NCBI RefSeq assembly: GCF_000421185.1
Contig: NZ_ATWJ01000011.1
Span: 280,495-344,494 of the forward strand
Reading direction: 5' to 3'
DNA: 64,000 bases
From: Ornithinimicrobium pekingense DSM 21552
GTDB lineage: Bacteria; Actinomycetota; Actinomycetes; Actinomycetales; Dermatophilaceae
The notes under the pieces are model-generated. The model saw only the letters and a program-made list of their open reading frames with translations. It was not told the origin of the DNA and ran no database searches. Position numbers and translations under genes: made by a program. Below are positions 24,699-32,660 of the stretch, one piece after another. The stretch's first letter is position 1. The number at the start of each line of letters is the position of its first letter.

Positions 24699-25865
24699 TC
24701 AGGGGGTCGGCAGCTCCGCCCGCACCGCCGCGACGTAGAACGCGACGCCGGCGCCGAGGATGTCGTCGTTGAGGTCGTAGTCGGCGCTGTGCAGCGGCGT
24801 CCCGCCACGGCCGGGCTCGGTGCCGTTGCCGAGCAGGGCGAAGCACGCGGGCACGTGACGGGCGAGGACGCCGAAGTCCTCGCTCGGCATGACCGGGTCG
24901 CAGTCGCCGACGACGCGGCCGGCGCCCAGGGCGGCGACCGCGGCGGTGACCGCGCGCGCCGTCACCTCGGGGTCGTTCACCGTCGGTGCGAACTCGTGGG
25001 TGTAGGTCACCTCCGCCCGCGCACCGTGCGCCGCGGCGACCCCGGTCGCGAGCTCGCGGATCCGCCGCTCGAGCAGCTCCTGCACCTGCGGGTCGAAGCT
25101 GCGGGTGTCACCGGTGATCCGCACGGTGGAGGGTATGGCGTTGCGCGCGCCGTCGGTCTCGAAGCCGGTGCAGGAGACGACCGCCGGGCGCACGGGGTCG
25201 ACGTTGCGGGCGACGACCGTCTGCAGGGCCAGGACGATCTCGGCCCCGGCGACCAGCGGGTCGACGACCGCCTCCGGCCGCGCAGCATGACCGCCGCGGC
25301 CGTGGACCACGATCGTGAAGTTGTCCTCGCTGGCCATGATCCCGCCGGGCCGCACGTGCAGGTGCCCGGCCGGGACGCCGGGGAGGTTGTGCAGCCCGTA
25401 GAGCACGTCCAGCGGGAAGCGTTCGAGCATCCCGTCGTCCAGCATCGCCTGCGCGCCGCGGCCCGGCTCCTCGGCCGGCTGCAGCACCAGGCGGACCGTC
25501 CCGTCGAAGCCACCCTCCTCGGCCAGCACGGCGGCCGCGCCGAGCACCATGGCCATGTGCCCGTCGTGCCCGCACGCGTGCATCGCCCCGGGGTTGACCG
25601 AGCCGTGCTCGCGGCCCTCCACCTCCTGGATGGGCAGGGCGTCCATGTCCGTGCGCAGACCGGCCGCGCGCCGGGAGGTGCCGCGGGTCAGGGAGGCGAC
25701 GGCGCCCGTGCCGCCGATGCCGCGCGCGACGTCATACCCGAGGCCCCCCAGCACCGCGGCCAGGTAGTCGACGGTCGCGTGCTCGCTGAACGCCGTCTCG
25801 GGGTGACGGTGCAGGTGGTGGCGCCAGGTGCGCAGGCGGGCGTCGCTCGGTCGGGCGTCGCTCAT
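24699..25865 (-). CDS. M20 family amidohydrolase/peptidase
   Basis: 388 residues from the ATG at 25865, overlapping the previous stop (ATGA). Metal-site motifs are LRTDMDALPIQE, MHACGHDGHMAMVLGAA (about residues 98-114) and LQPAEEPGRGA, with the C-terminal PSEDFGVLA and HSADYDLNDD. This is the HipO/AbgB-like aminoacylase branch with a dimerisation domain (about 180-290). Coupled to a diaminopropionate ammonia-lyase-like enzyme, it may release an amino acid from an acylated or amide precursor (inference). Confidence 0.9.
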   Translation of the reverse strand: MSDARPSDARLRTWRHHLHRHPETAFSEHATVDYLAAVLGGLGYDVARGIGGTGAVASLTRGTSRRAAGLRTDMDALPIQEVEGREHGSVNPGAMHACGHDGHMAMVLGAAAVLAEEGGFDGTVRLVLQPAEEPGRGAQAMLDDGMLERFPLDVLYGLHNLPGVPAGHLHVRPGGIMASEDNFTIVVHGRGGHAARPEAVVDPLVAGAEIVLALQTVVARNVDPVRPAVVSCTGFETDGARNAIPSTVRITGDTRSFDPQVQELLERRIRELATGVAAAHGARAEVTYTHEFAPTVNDPEVTARAVTAAVAALGAGRVVGDCDPVMPSEDFGVLARHVPACFALLGNGTEPGRGGTPLHSADYDLNDDILGAGVAFYVAAVRAELPTP

Positions 25866-26929
25866 GCGGAGTCCAGGCCTTCGGTGGAGAGGAGGACGAC
25901 GACGGCGTCCGGAGGCAGGTCGAGGTCCGTTCGCCGGCCGGGGTCGGCGAGCGCCGCGCCGACCCCGGCCAGGGTGGCCGCACCGCACGGTCCGGAGGAG
26001 ACGCCGAGCGTCTCGAGGTCGCGGGATGCCGCGAGCGCCTCGGCGTCGGTGACGGTGACGGCCGCGTCGCAGCCGCCCTGCAGCACCGGCCAGGCCAGGC
26101 TGGAGACGGTGCCGCAGTTGAGGCCGGCCATGACGGTCGTTGCGGTCGGCACCGGAACGGGTGTGCCGGCTCGCAGGCTCGCGAGCAGGCCCGCCGCGGT
26201 GTCGGGCTCGACGGACAGGACACGGGTGGGGTGGACGTCACCACCGGTCGGGGTTGTCGCGGGGCCCGGCACGACGCCGCTGCGGTAGTGCGCGACCACG
26301 GCCTGCGCGAGCGACCCGACCCCGACCGGCACGGCGACGAGGTCCGGCTGCCGGCCGAGCGCCTCGTCGACCTCGGCGAGCAGCGTCCGGTAGCCCTCGA
26401 CGATCCACTGCGGCACCTCCTCGTAGCCGTCCCAGGCGGTGTCCTGCACCAGCTCGCGCCCCGGGTCGGCGTCGGCGTGCTCGGCCGCGGCCCGCACGGC
26501 CACGTCGTAGTCACCGTCGACCCGGACCACCTGGGCCCCCTCGTCCGCGATCCGGGCCGCCGTGCTCCCGGGCATGACGTCGGGGACGAAGACCGTCGCC
26601 GACGTGCCCAGCTCGCGGGCGGTCCGGGCGACGGCCCGGCCGTGGTTGCCGTCGGTGGCGGTGACCAGGTGGGCCCCGGGGTGGCGGTCCAGCGTCTGCC
26701 GGCAGGCCCACGAGGCACCCAGGATCTTGAACGCGGGCAGCCCGAGCCGAGAGGACTCGTCCTTGACGAGCACGCGGCCCACACCGAGCTCGGCGGCGAG
26801 GGCGGGCAGGTCGACCAGCGGGGTGGGCCCGTAGCCGGGCAGGGTGCGGTGGAACTCCCGCGCCGCGCCCGACCCGTCGTCGGGCAGGGACCAGCGCCGG
26901 GCGGAGGGGTTGGTGAACCAGGACGTCAT
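25862..26929 (-). CDS. PLP enzyme, diaminopropionate ammonia-lyase-like
   Basis: 355 residues from the ATG at 26929. Fold-type II PLP features: Lys in SSRLGLPAFKILGASWA (about residue 70), phosphate loop VPVGVGSLAQAVVAHY, and ATDGNHGRAVA. The order of motifs and the N-terminal WFTNPSARRW block resemble diaminopropionate ammonia-lyase (DpaL/YgeX), which deaminates 2,3-diaminopropionate to pyruvate and ammonia. Threonine dehydratase-type activity is an alternative. It is translationally coupled to the M20 gene. Confidence 0.82.
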   Translation of the reverse strand: MTSWFTNPSARRWSLPDDGSGAAREFHRTLPGYGPTPLVDLPALAAELGVGRVLVKDESSRLGLPAFKILGASWACRQTLDRHPGAHLVTATDGNHGRAVARTARELGTSATVFVPDVMPGSTAARIADEGAQVVRVDGDYDVAVRAAAEHADADPGRELVQDTAWDGYEEVPQWIVEGYRTLLAEVDEALGRQPDLVAVPVGVGSLAQAVVAHYRSGVVPGPATTPTGGDVHPTRVLSVEPDTAAGLLASLRAGTPVPVPTATTVMAGLNCGTVSSLAWPVLQGGCDAAVTVTDAEALAASRDLETLGVSSGPCGAATLAGVGAALADPGRRTDLDLPPDAVVVLLSTEGLDSA

Positions 26930-27002
26930 GGCCGTCAGTCTCGATGGCGCCGACTCCGGAGTCCAGCACCCGGACCGTTGGCGCAGACGGTGCGCCAACC
27001 GC

Positions 27003-27033
27003 ACCTTTGGCGCGCATGCTGCACCAGTGTCAC
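27003..27033. repeat. REP-like palindrome, degenerate copy 3
   Basis: Read on the minus strand it begins gtgacactggtgca, identical to copy 1 for 14 bases, followed by a similar gcgcgccaa, after which similarity stops. A neighbouring 9-bp inverted repeat (gttggcgca/tgcgccaac, 26978-27000) extends the structure. It overlaps the last codons of the gene ending at 27030. Confidence 0.5.
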
Positions 27034-27725
27034 GTGGGTGAAGCGACACCCTCCCCCGGCGCCGGGCCCAGCCAGGGCTGGCTGACCCAGACCCGCGCCC
27101 CGCGCGGGAGGTCGACCTCCTCGCCGGCCGCGATCCGTCGGCAGGCGGCGACGAGCTCCATCGCGGGGCGTGGCGGGCCGGGGCTGCCGCCAGCCCCTGC
27201 GGTCATCCGCGACCACCGCGCCTCCCAGCGCCCGTCCTCGCCGCGCACCACCACGACCGGGCTCGTCAGCACCTCGACGAAGAGCTCGTCCACGGCCTTC
27301 AGCATGGTCTCCGACCCGCCGTCGCAGGCGTCGCACCCGCAGTCCGGCTGCCGCTCCAGCACCACCTCCGCCTCCGCCAGCGCGAAGGTCACCACCGGCA
27401 TCGGCTCGTCCCGCTCCAGCACGAGCAGGGGCAGCGTTCCCGGCCGGTCGCTGGAGACGCGCCAGCCCCTGGCGACCGGCAGCTCGCCCTGGGACAGCGC
27501 CCCCACCTCGCCCACCGGCTCCACCCTGAGACCCGGCACCCGCGCCAGCTCGGTCAGCCAGGCGGCGGTGCGGCGGAAGAGGATCTCGTAGCGCTCGGGC
27601 TCGGTGCACCGGGAGTATGCCGCGTCGTCGGGGCTTGCCCCGCCCCACGGGTCGGGCCACGCCGGCAGGTGCTCTGCGGCATACCCGCTGGTCACCGCGG
27701 CGAGCAACGCATCGACGTCCACCAT
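27030..27725 (-). CDS. Conserved hypothetical protein (DUF6226-like)
   Basis: 231 residues from the ATG at 27725. A mainly soluble protein with an N-terminal WPDPWGG segment and a central Cys cluster CGCDACDGGSE (about residues 132-142), which recalls a small actinobacterial family of unknown function (DUF6226; assignment from memory). The C-terminal RGARVWVSQPWLGPAPG is also typical. No enzymatic motif recognised. Confidence 0.7.
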   Translation of the reverse strand: MVDVDALLAAVTSGYAAEHLPAWPDPWGGASPDDAAYSRCTEPERYEILFRRTAAWLTELARVPGLRVEPVGEVGALSQGELPVARGWRVSSDRPGTLPLLVLERDEPMPVVTFALAEAEVVLERQPDCGCDACDGGSETMLKAVDELFVEVLTSPVVVVRGEDGRWEARWSRMTAGAGGSPGPPRPAMELVAACRRIAAGEEVDLPRGARVWVSQPWLGPAPGEGVASPT

Positions 27726-27784
27726 GCGAGACAGCCTAGGGGTGAAGATTCGACCCTCGCGGGGTGCGGGGTTATGGTCGTCCG

Positions 27785-28003
27785 ATGCGTCCGCAGGTTC
27801 TTGCGCAGGTGGGCCTCGTGTCCCTCCTCGTCGGCATCATCGGTCTCGCCCTCAGGGCGAGTGTCCTCGGCTCCGAGCCGACCCTCCTCCACCCCGTCTG
27901 GACGGCGGCGGTCTTCATGCTCAGCGTCGTGGGTGCGGGTCTGCTCACGATCGGCATGGCCTTCCGGGAGGTCGGTTCGCCCGAGCCGGTCCGTCAGGAC
28001 TGA
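27785..28003 (+). CDS. Small two-helix membrane protein
   Basis: 72 residues from the ATG at 27785. Two hydrophobic segments (about residues 6-25 and 38-60) are connected by a short loop; the tail is polar. No family recognised. It is convergent with the histidine kinase gene, with only 12 bp between the stops. Confidence 0.6.
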   Translation: MRPQVLAQVGLVSLLVGIIGLALRASVLGSEPTLLHPVWTAAVFMLSVVGAGLLTIGMAFREVGSPEPVRQD

Positions 28004-28015
28004 GCTCCCCAGCGC

Positions 28016-29515
28016 TCAGGCGTCGGGCAGCCAGAGGAAGAACGTCGACCCCTCCTCCTCCACCGAGTCCACCCCCACCGCCCCGCCGTGCGCCTCGGCG
28101 ATGGCCCGCACGATCGCCAGGCCCAGCCCTGACCCCTCCGTCGGGCCGACGTTGTCGGCGCGGGCGAAGCGCTCGAAGACCCGACCCACCTGGTCGGCCG
28201 GGATGCCGATGCCCTCGTCGCGCAGGCCCAGCACCAGGTAGCGCTCCGCCTCCCGGGCCCCGGCGGCCACCGCCCGCCGCGCCTCTGCGGACGTCGACGC
28301 TGCCCACGACGTCGACAGCTCCACGACCGACCCGCGGTCGCTGAACTTCACCGCGTTGGCGGCCAGCTGCACCACCGCCTGCAGCACCCGCTGACGGTCC
28401 AGGTCGGCGACCCCCTCGGCCTCGGCGTGCAGCCGCCAGGTGCGGTGGCCCAGGGAGGTGATGCGCTCCATCGCCTCCAGCGCCAGCTCGGTGACGTCCG
28501 TGCGGGCGGGCCGGTAGAAGTCGGGGCGCTGCGAGCGCGCCAGCATGAGCAGGTCGTCGACCAGCCGCTGCATCCGGTCGACCTCGTCGAGGATGAGCGC
28601 CCGCGAGGACTCCACGTCGGCGGGGTCGTCGGCGCGCAGCAGCTCGGCGTTGCCGCGCACGATCGTCAGCGGGGTGCGCAGCTCGTGGGCGGCGTCGTCG
28701 AGGAACTGGCGCTGCTCGCGCACGCCGGCCTCGATCCGGTCCAGCATGGAGTTGAAGCGCACGGCCAGCTCGGCGACGTCGTTGTCGGCCGACTCGACCT
28801 CGACGCGCCGCGACAGGTCGTCGGTGCTCGTCATGGCGGTCGCCTCGCGCAGCTCGGTCAGCGGCCGCAGCAGCCGCCCCAGCAGCAGGTGGGACAGCAG
28901 CGCCACCGCGCCGAGGACGAGCACGGCGAGCACGACATACGTCAGCGCCCGGTTGCGCACCTCCGCCAGCTGGCGCCCCACGTCCTGGACCACGACGAGC
29001 TGGGCCGACCGCTGCTCCTGGGGCAGCTGCACGTCGGCCACGAGCACCCGCAGCTCGGTGCCCTGGGAGCGGATGTCGGTGGTGCGCGCCTGGCCCGGCT
29101 CGACGGCGAGGTCCGCGACCGTCGCCCGGACGTCGGGGTGGTCGATGTCGAAGAGCCGCTCGCCGCCGGAGAGCGCCAGCGTCTGCCCCTCGACGACACC
29201 GGCCATCGCCTCGTCCTCCCCCGCCACCGAGGAGGCGAGGAAGGCGAGCAGGAGCCGCTCGGCGTCCTCGTAGGGCTGACCGTCCTGGGCCGGCCCCGCC
29301 TGGGCGAGCAGCCGCAGCTCGTCGACCTCCTGCTCCAGCTCCCGGTCGACCCGCTCGCTGACCGAGATGTAGCCCAGGCCGTAGCTGACCAGGCCGGTCA
29401 CGGTCAGCCCGACCGTCATCACCACCACGATCATCGCCAGCAGGCGCTGGCGCACCGACCAGGTCCGCGGCCCGCGCGCCTCGGCCGGCGCGGGGTCCTC
29501 ACGCGTGAGGCTCAC
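28016..29515 (-). CDS. Sensor histidine kinase
   Basis: 499 residues from a GTG at 29515, overlapping the previous gene by 17 bp. Transmembrane helix (about 25-47), extracytoplasmic sensor region (about 48-180), second helix (about 183-207), HAMP-type linker, H-box FLDDAAHELRTPLTIVRGNA (His about residue 272), N-box VQLAANAVKFSD, G-boxes DEGIGIPADQV and GSGLGLAIVRAIAEAHGG. A complete OmpR-partner type kinase without an adjacent regulator; the regulator at 18758-19423 is the nearest candidate partner. Confidence 0.92.
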   Translation of the reverse strand: MSLTREDPAPAEARGPRTWSVRQRLLAMIVVVMTVGLTVTGLVSYGLGYISVSERVDRELEQEVDELRLLAQAGPAQDGQPYEDAERLLLAFLASSVAGEDEAMAGVVEGQTLALSGGERLFDIDHPDVRATVADLAVEPGQARTTDIRSQGTELRVLVADVQLPQEQRSAQLVVVQDVGRQLAEVRNRALTYVVLAVLVLGAVALLSHLLLGRLLRPLTELREATAMTSTDDLSRRVEVESADNDVAELAVRFNSMLDRIEAGVREQRQFLDDAAHELRTPLTIVRGNAELLRADDPADVESSRALILDEVDRMQRLVDDLLMLARSQRPDFYRPARTDVTELALEAMERITSLGHRTWRLHAEAEGVADLDRQRVLQAVVQLAANAVKFSDRGSVVELSTSWAASTSAEARRAVAAGAREAERYLVLGLRDEGIGIPADQVGRVFERFARADNVGPTEGSGLGLAIVRAIAEAHGGAVGVDSVEEEGSTFFLWLPDA

Positions 29516-30557
29516 GCGCACCCCCGAGGACGCCGCGGGCCAGCAGGGCGAACGACACCAGCCAGTGCGTGGCCATGAAGTCACCGTCGGTGATCTGCTG
29601 CAGCACGGCCGCCTCCTGCGCGTCGGCCCCGGCCCGCAACCGGTCGGCCGCCGCGGGCGGCAGGTGCGGGGCCAGCTCGCGCAGCTGCCAGGCACGGCTG
29701 AGGGCCAGCCCGAGCAGGTGGGCGTACTGCCCGTCGGTCGCGTCCCCGACCACCGGCACCACGAGCAGGTGCTCGTGGCGGCCCTCGCCCAGCCCGGGCA
29801 GGAAGCGGCCCAGCCACGCCGCATACTCCCGCCCCGGCAGGACACGCGACATGAGCCCGGCCTCGGTGAGGGCGGGCGAGAGGAAGTCGGTGCCGCCCGG
29901 CTCCCAGGCCGTCGGGGCGTCGGCGTCGTCGCCGAACCAGTCGAGGGCCCGCTGCCGGCACGCCGTGACGACGTCGTCGCGGCCCAGTCGTTCGGCGGCG
30001 TCGCGCAGCAGCCAGAGGGCGAAGGCGTCGTTCTGGTGCTTGCCGTGGCGCACCGGGTAGGCCTGCCGCGGCAGCCAGCCGAGCACCAGGTCGCAGACGG
30101 CCTCGCCCAGGGGCGCGACGGCCCCGGCCCACGCGGACACCGAGGTATGCGGTGCCGCGCCGTCACGCGCGGCGTCGGTCAGCGCGGCGACGAGCTGGGC
30201 CGCCCACGCCCAGCCGTAGGGCCGCTCGAACCCCGGCCGTGCCTGCAGGTAGGCGACCTCGACCGCGACGTGCTCCGGCCGCAGCCGCTCCCCCAGCAGC
30301 GCGACCACGGCGTCGTGCTCGTCCCGACCCAGCGCGTCGCCATACCTCGTGAGGAGGGTGACGAGGGACCACTGCATGTGCACGCACGAGTGCCAGTCAA
30401 GGCTGCCGTGGAACGCCGGGTGCAGCTGCTCGGGGACGAGCTGACCGTCGTCGGGGCCGAGCACGGTGTGGCCGGGCGACCACGGGTAGGGTGTGGCGAC
30501 GACCGCGCGGGCGACGCGGCTCCAGGCGGCGGCGTCGGTCGGCGCGGCGTCGGTCAT
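29499..30557 (-). CDS. DUF2891 family protein
   Basis: 352 residues from the ATG at 30557 (MTDAAPTD); an upstream in-frame start would add nine residues. The motif HPAFHGSLDWHSCVHMQWSL (about residues 49-68) is the DUF2891 signature; HGKHQNDAFALWLLRDAA and EPGGTDFLSPALTEAGLMSRVL follow. The predicted all-helical (alpha/alpha) barrel resembles glycosidase-like folds, but the family has no proven activity. Its 3' end overlaps the histidine kinase gene, so the two are co-transcribed. Confidence 0.85.
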   Translation of the reverse strand: MTDAAPTDAAAWSRVARAVVATPYPWSPGHTVLGPDDGQLVPEQLHPAFHGSLDWHSCVHMQWSLVTLLTRYGDALGRDEHDAVVALLGERLRPEHVAVEVAYLQARPGFERPYGWAWAAQLVAALTDAARDGAAPHTSVSAWAGAVAPLGEAVCDLVLGWLPRQAYPVRHGKHQNDAFALWLLRDAAERLGRDDVVTACRQRALDWFGDDADAPTAWEPGGTDFLSPALTEAGLMSRVLPGREYAAWLGRFLPGLGEGRHEHLLVVPVVGDATDGQYAHLLGLALSRAWQLRELAPHLPPAAADRLRAGADAQEAAVLQQITDGDFMATHWLVSFALLARGVLGGAREPHA

Positions 30558-30610
30558 GGGTCCATTGAACACGCGGACCGCCACCCCGCGTGTGACGGTG
30601 TCTGCGCAGG

Positions 30611-31183
30611 TCAGTTCGGCTGAGGGTCTTCGTCGAGCTCGCGCAGCAGCACCCAGACGGGCTCGGGATGGTCCGCGGCCGTGTGGATGTCGGCGAGCGC
30701 CTGCGGGCCGACCCGGTCGAGCCAGCCGGACGGCAGCGGCCCGGGCTCCAGGTCGGCGCCCAGGTCCTGCACGTGCAGCGGGAAGCCGTGCGGGCCGAGC
30801 AGGTCGGCCCGGCCGAGCGTGCCCTGGGGGTGCCCGAGGACGGCCTCGACCCAGCGCAGCTGCTCCCGGTCACCGTCGAGAGCCATCCGGTAGCGCCGGG
30901 CCAGCAGCCGCAGCCGGCGCACGTGGCCGGACGGGCGGGCGCCGGTCGGCAGGCGGCGCAGGACGGCCTCGAGAGCCAGCGGCGGCGGGCCACCGAGCAC
31001 GTCGAGACGCTCCCGCTCCCCGGTGGTCAGCTCGACGCCGGCCGAGAGGCCCAGACCCTGCTCCCAGGCGTCGAGGTCGCCGTCCATGCCGGCTTCCAGC
31101 AGTACAGATGCACGTCCCCGCCCCATGGCGGCGTGCGCTTCGGCTGAGCGGTTCCCTGCAACCGCCCGTGTCGAGTCAGGCAT
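30611..31183 (-). CDS. Hypothetical protein
   Basis: 190 residues from the ATG at 31183, preceded by a near-perfect AAAGGAGG ribosome-binding site, which supports a real gene. Arg/Leu-rich, soluble, no transmembrane segment; the C-terminus has VGPQALADIHTAADHPEPVW. No family recognised. It stands alone between the DUF2891 gene and the divergent thioesterase-like gene. Confidence 0.6.
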   Translation of the reverse strand: MPDSTRAVAGNRSAEAHAAMGRGRASVLLEAGMDGDLDAWEQGLGLSAGVELTTGERERLDVLGGPPPLALEAVLRRLPTGARPSGHVRRLRLLARRYRMALDGDREQLRWVEAVLGHPQGTLGRADLLGPHGFPLHVQDLGADLEPGPLPSGWLDRVGPQALADIHTAADHPEPVWVLLRELDEDPQPN

Positions 31184-31313
31184 CGTCGCCTCCTTTGTCG
31201 GGCGGGGACGTGCGCCTTGGGGGCGCCGCACCCACGCCGTCATCGTGCCAGCGCGTTTAGGTCTCTGAACACCCCCGAAGGGATGAGACGTCGGACACAT
31301 AGACTCCCTGCCC

Positions 31314-32099
31314 ATGGCGAGGGACGAGGACCACTACTACGTCGCGCGAGGCGACGGACGCTACGAGCCGACCCGGCACGCGCAGGGCGCGTGGAGCGAG
31401 CAGGAGCAGCACATGGCCGTCGTCACGGGCCTGCTCGTGCACGGCCTGGAGCGGCACGACCCCCGCCCTGACCTGCAGTGGGCCCGGATGAGCTTCGACA
31501 TCCTGGGGATGATCCACTTCTCCGAGACGACGGTGCGCACCCGCACCCTGCGCCCCGGGCGCACCATCGAGCTGGTCGAGGCGGTCGCCAGCGCCCGGGG
31601 CCGCGACGTGGTGCGCGCGAGCGCCTGGCGCCTGGTGCGCGGCGACACGAGCGAGGTGGCCGGCGTGGAGGCCCCGCCGCTGCCCGAACCGGAGTCGGTG
31701 CCGGTCTGGGACGGTATGCAGCACTGGGGCGGGCACTTCCTGCGCACCCTGGAGTTCCGCGCGCAGCCGGGCGACCTGCGCCCCGGTCGCGGCCACGTCT
31801 GGGTCCGCACCGACCACCCGCTCGTCGCCGGTGAGGAGACCACCCACCTGGCCCGCTGGTGCGCGATGCTCGACGTCGCCAACGGCATCGTCGGCCGGCA
31901 GCGGCCCACCGAGTGGCTCTTCCCCAACGTCGACCTCACCCTCCACCTGCACCGCCAGCCGGAGGGCCCGTGGGTGGGCCTGGACACCCAGGTGTCGTGG
32001 GGCCCGACGGGCATCGGCCAGTCCTCCTCGGCGGTCCACGACATGCACGGTCCGGTCGGCACGGTCGAGCAGTCGCTGACGCTGCGCAAGCGCGACTGA
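31314..32099 (+). CDS. Thioesterase-like (hotdog fold) protein
   Basis: 261 residues from the ATG at 31314. Two similar halves resemble a double hotdog acyl-CoA thioesterase (TesB-like): FSETTVRTRTLRPGRTIELVEA in the first half, and WLFPNVDLTLHLHRQPEGPWVGLDTQVSW followed by GIGQSSSAVHDMHG in the second (the usual D/S-containing active-site strands). An acyl thioester substrate is likely but unidentified. An intrinsic terminator follows at 32128. Confidence 0.75.
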   Translation: MARDEDHYYVARGDGRYEPTRHAQGAWSEQEQHMAVVTGLLVHGLERHDPRPDLQWARMSFDILGMIHFSETTVRTRTLRPGRTIELVEAVASARGRDVVRASAWRLVRGDTSEVAGVEAPPLPEPESVPVWDGMQHWGGHFLRTLEFRAQPGDLRPGRGHVWVRTDHPLVAGEETTHLARWCAMLDVANGIVGRQRPTEWLFPNVDLTLHLHRQPEGPWVGLDTQVSWGPTGIGQSSSAVHDMHGPVGTVEQSLTLRKRD

Positions 32100-32127
32100 G
32101 GCGCCGGCGGGAGCGGCATACCGGCCT

Positions 32128-32147
32128 CACCCCTTCGGGTGGTTTTT
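32128..32147 (+). terminator. Intrinsic terminator of the thioesterase-like gene
   Basis: caccc-cttc-gggtg followed by g and five T, beginning 29 bases after the stop at 32099. The short stem with a UUCG-like loop and T-tract is a classical plus-strand terminator. Confidence 0.75.
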
Positions 32148-32176
32148 CGTCACGATTCGGTCAAGCCCCTCGAAAT

Positions 32177-32372
32177 CCGGCGGGCATCCACGCAGGATGG
32201 ACGCCGGTCCCTGGCGGCAACGGCGCCCCAGGGATCGTCTGCCTTCTGCGCGGTGGTCCACCCGGTGAGCCCACTTGGAGATGCCGCCCACCGCGCTGAC
32301 CAGCGGCTGAGCGCCTCGCGCCGGCCGCATGACGGCCCTCCCCGGGTCCCGCGGGGAGGGCCGTCCCCTTTT
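32177..32372 (+). ncRNA. Candidate structured small RNA with own terminator
   Basis: Four consecutive stems lie in about 190 bases without an ORF. Stem 1 is ccggcg(gg)catcc / ggatg(ga)cgccgg (32177-32207), stem 2 tccctgg/ccaggga (32208-32234), stem 3 gcgcggtgg/ccaccgcgc (32248-32296), stem 4 gacggccctccccg/cggggagggccgtc (32331-32365) followed by cccctttt. An intrinsic terminator on the plus strand with no gene in front of it, after an already terminated gene, implies a separate transcript. No match to tmRNA, RNase P, SRP RNA or a riboswitch known to me. Confidence 0.5.
32331..32372 (+). terminator. Orphan intrinsic terminator
   Basis: Perfect 14-bp stem (32331-32344 / 32352-32365), 7-base loop and cccctttt tail. 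It is 232 bases after the nearest plus-strand stop, which already has its own terminator. Confidence 0.75.
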
Positions 32373-32387
32373 GTGACACAGATCACA
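32372..32387. promoter_or_regulatory. GlxR/CRP-type binding site
   Basis: tgtgacacagatcaca is an exact TGTGA-N6-TCACA palindrome, the consensus of CRP and of the actinobacterial cAMP-binding regulator GlxR. It lies about 290 bp upstream of the lipoprotein start at 32661, and about 40 bp upstream of a tatagat -10-like element, so it may control a promoter with a long leader. Confidence 0.7.
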
Positions 32388-32660
32388 GGTGATGCGGGCA
32401 ACATTCCTGTCTCCCAGGACGTCTGTATAGATGTCAGGACGGGACACCTGACAAACCGTCATGAGAGGGACGCTCCTCAGGGGCGAATGACGAGGGGAGC
32501 AGGTGGGCGGGGCGCACGGTCAGGGGACCAAGCGCCCCGCCCCCTGCCGAAGCTCTCAGCAGGCGCGCAGACCTCCGCCGCGGAACCTCGTACCCCTGCG
32601 GAACTCCCTACCCCTCCCAGCCGTCCGACCTAGACTTGCAGGTCGACCCCAGGAGGACCC

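Larger units (their letters stand above)
32100..32660. other. 561-base intergenic region with terminators, ncRNA candidate and CRP-type box
   Basis: No protein gene is supported here. In order it holds the thioesterase terminator (32128-32147), a run of hairpins ending in an orphan intrinsic terminator (32177-32372), a perfect TGTGA-N6-TCACA site (32372-32387), a possible -10 element tatagat (32426-32432), and an 11-bp-arm GC hairpin (gggcggggcgc 32505-32515 / gcgccccgccc 32532-32542) in what would be the leader of the lipoprotein gene at 32661. Confidence 0.6.
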
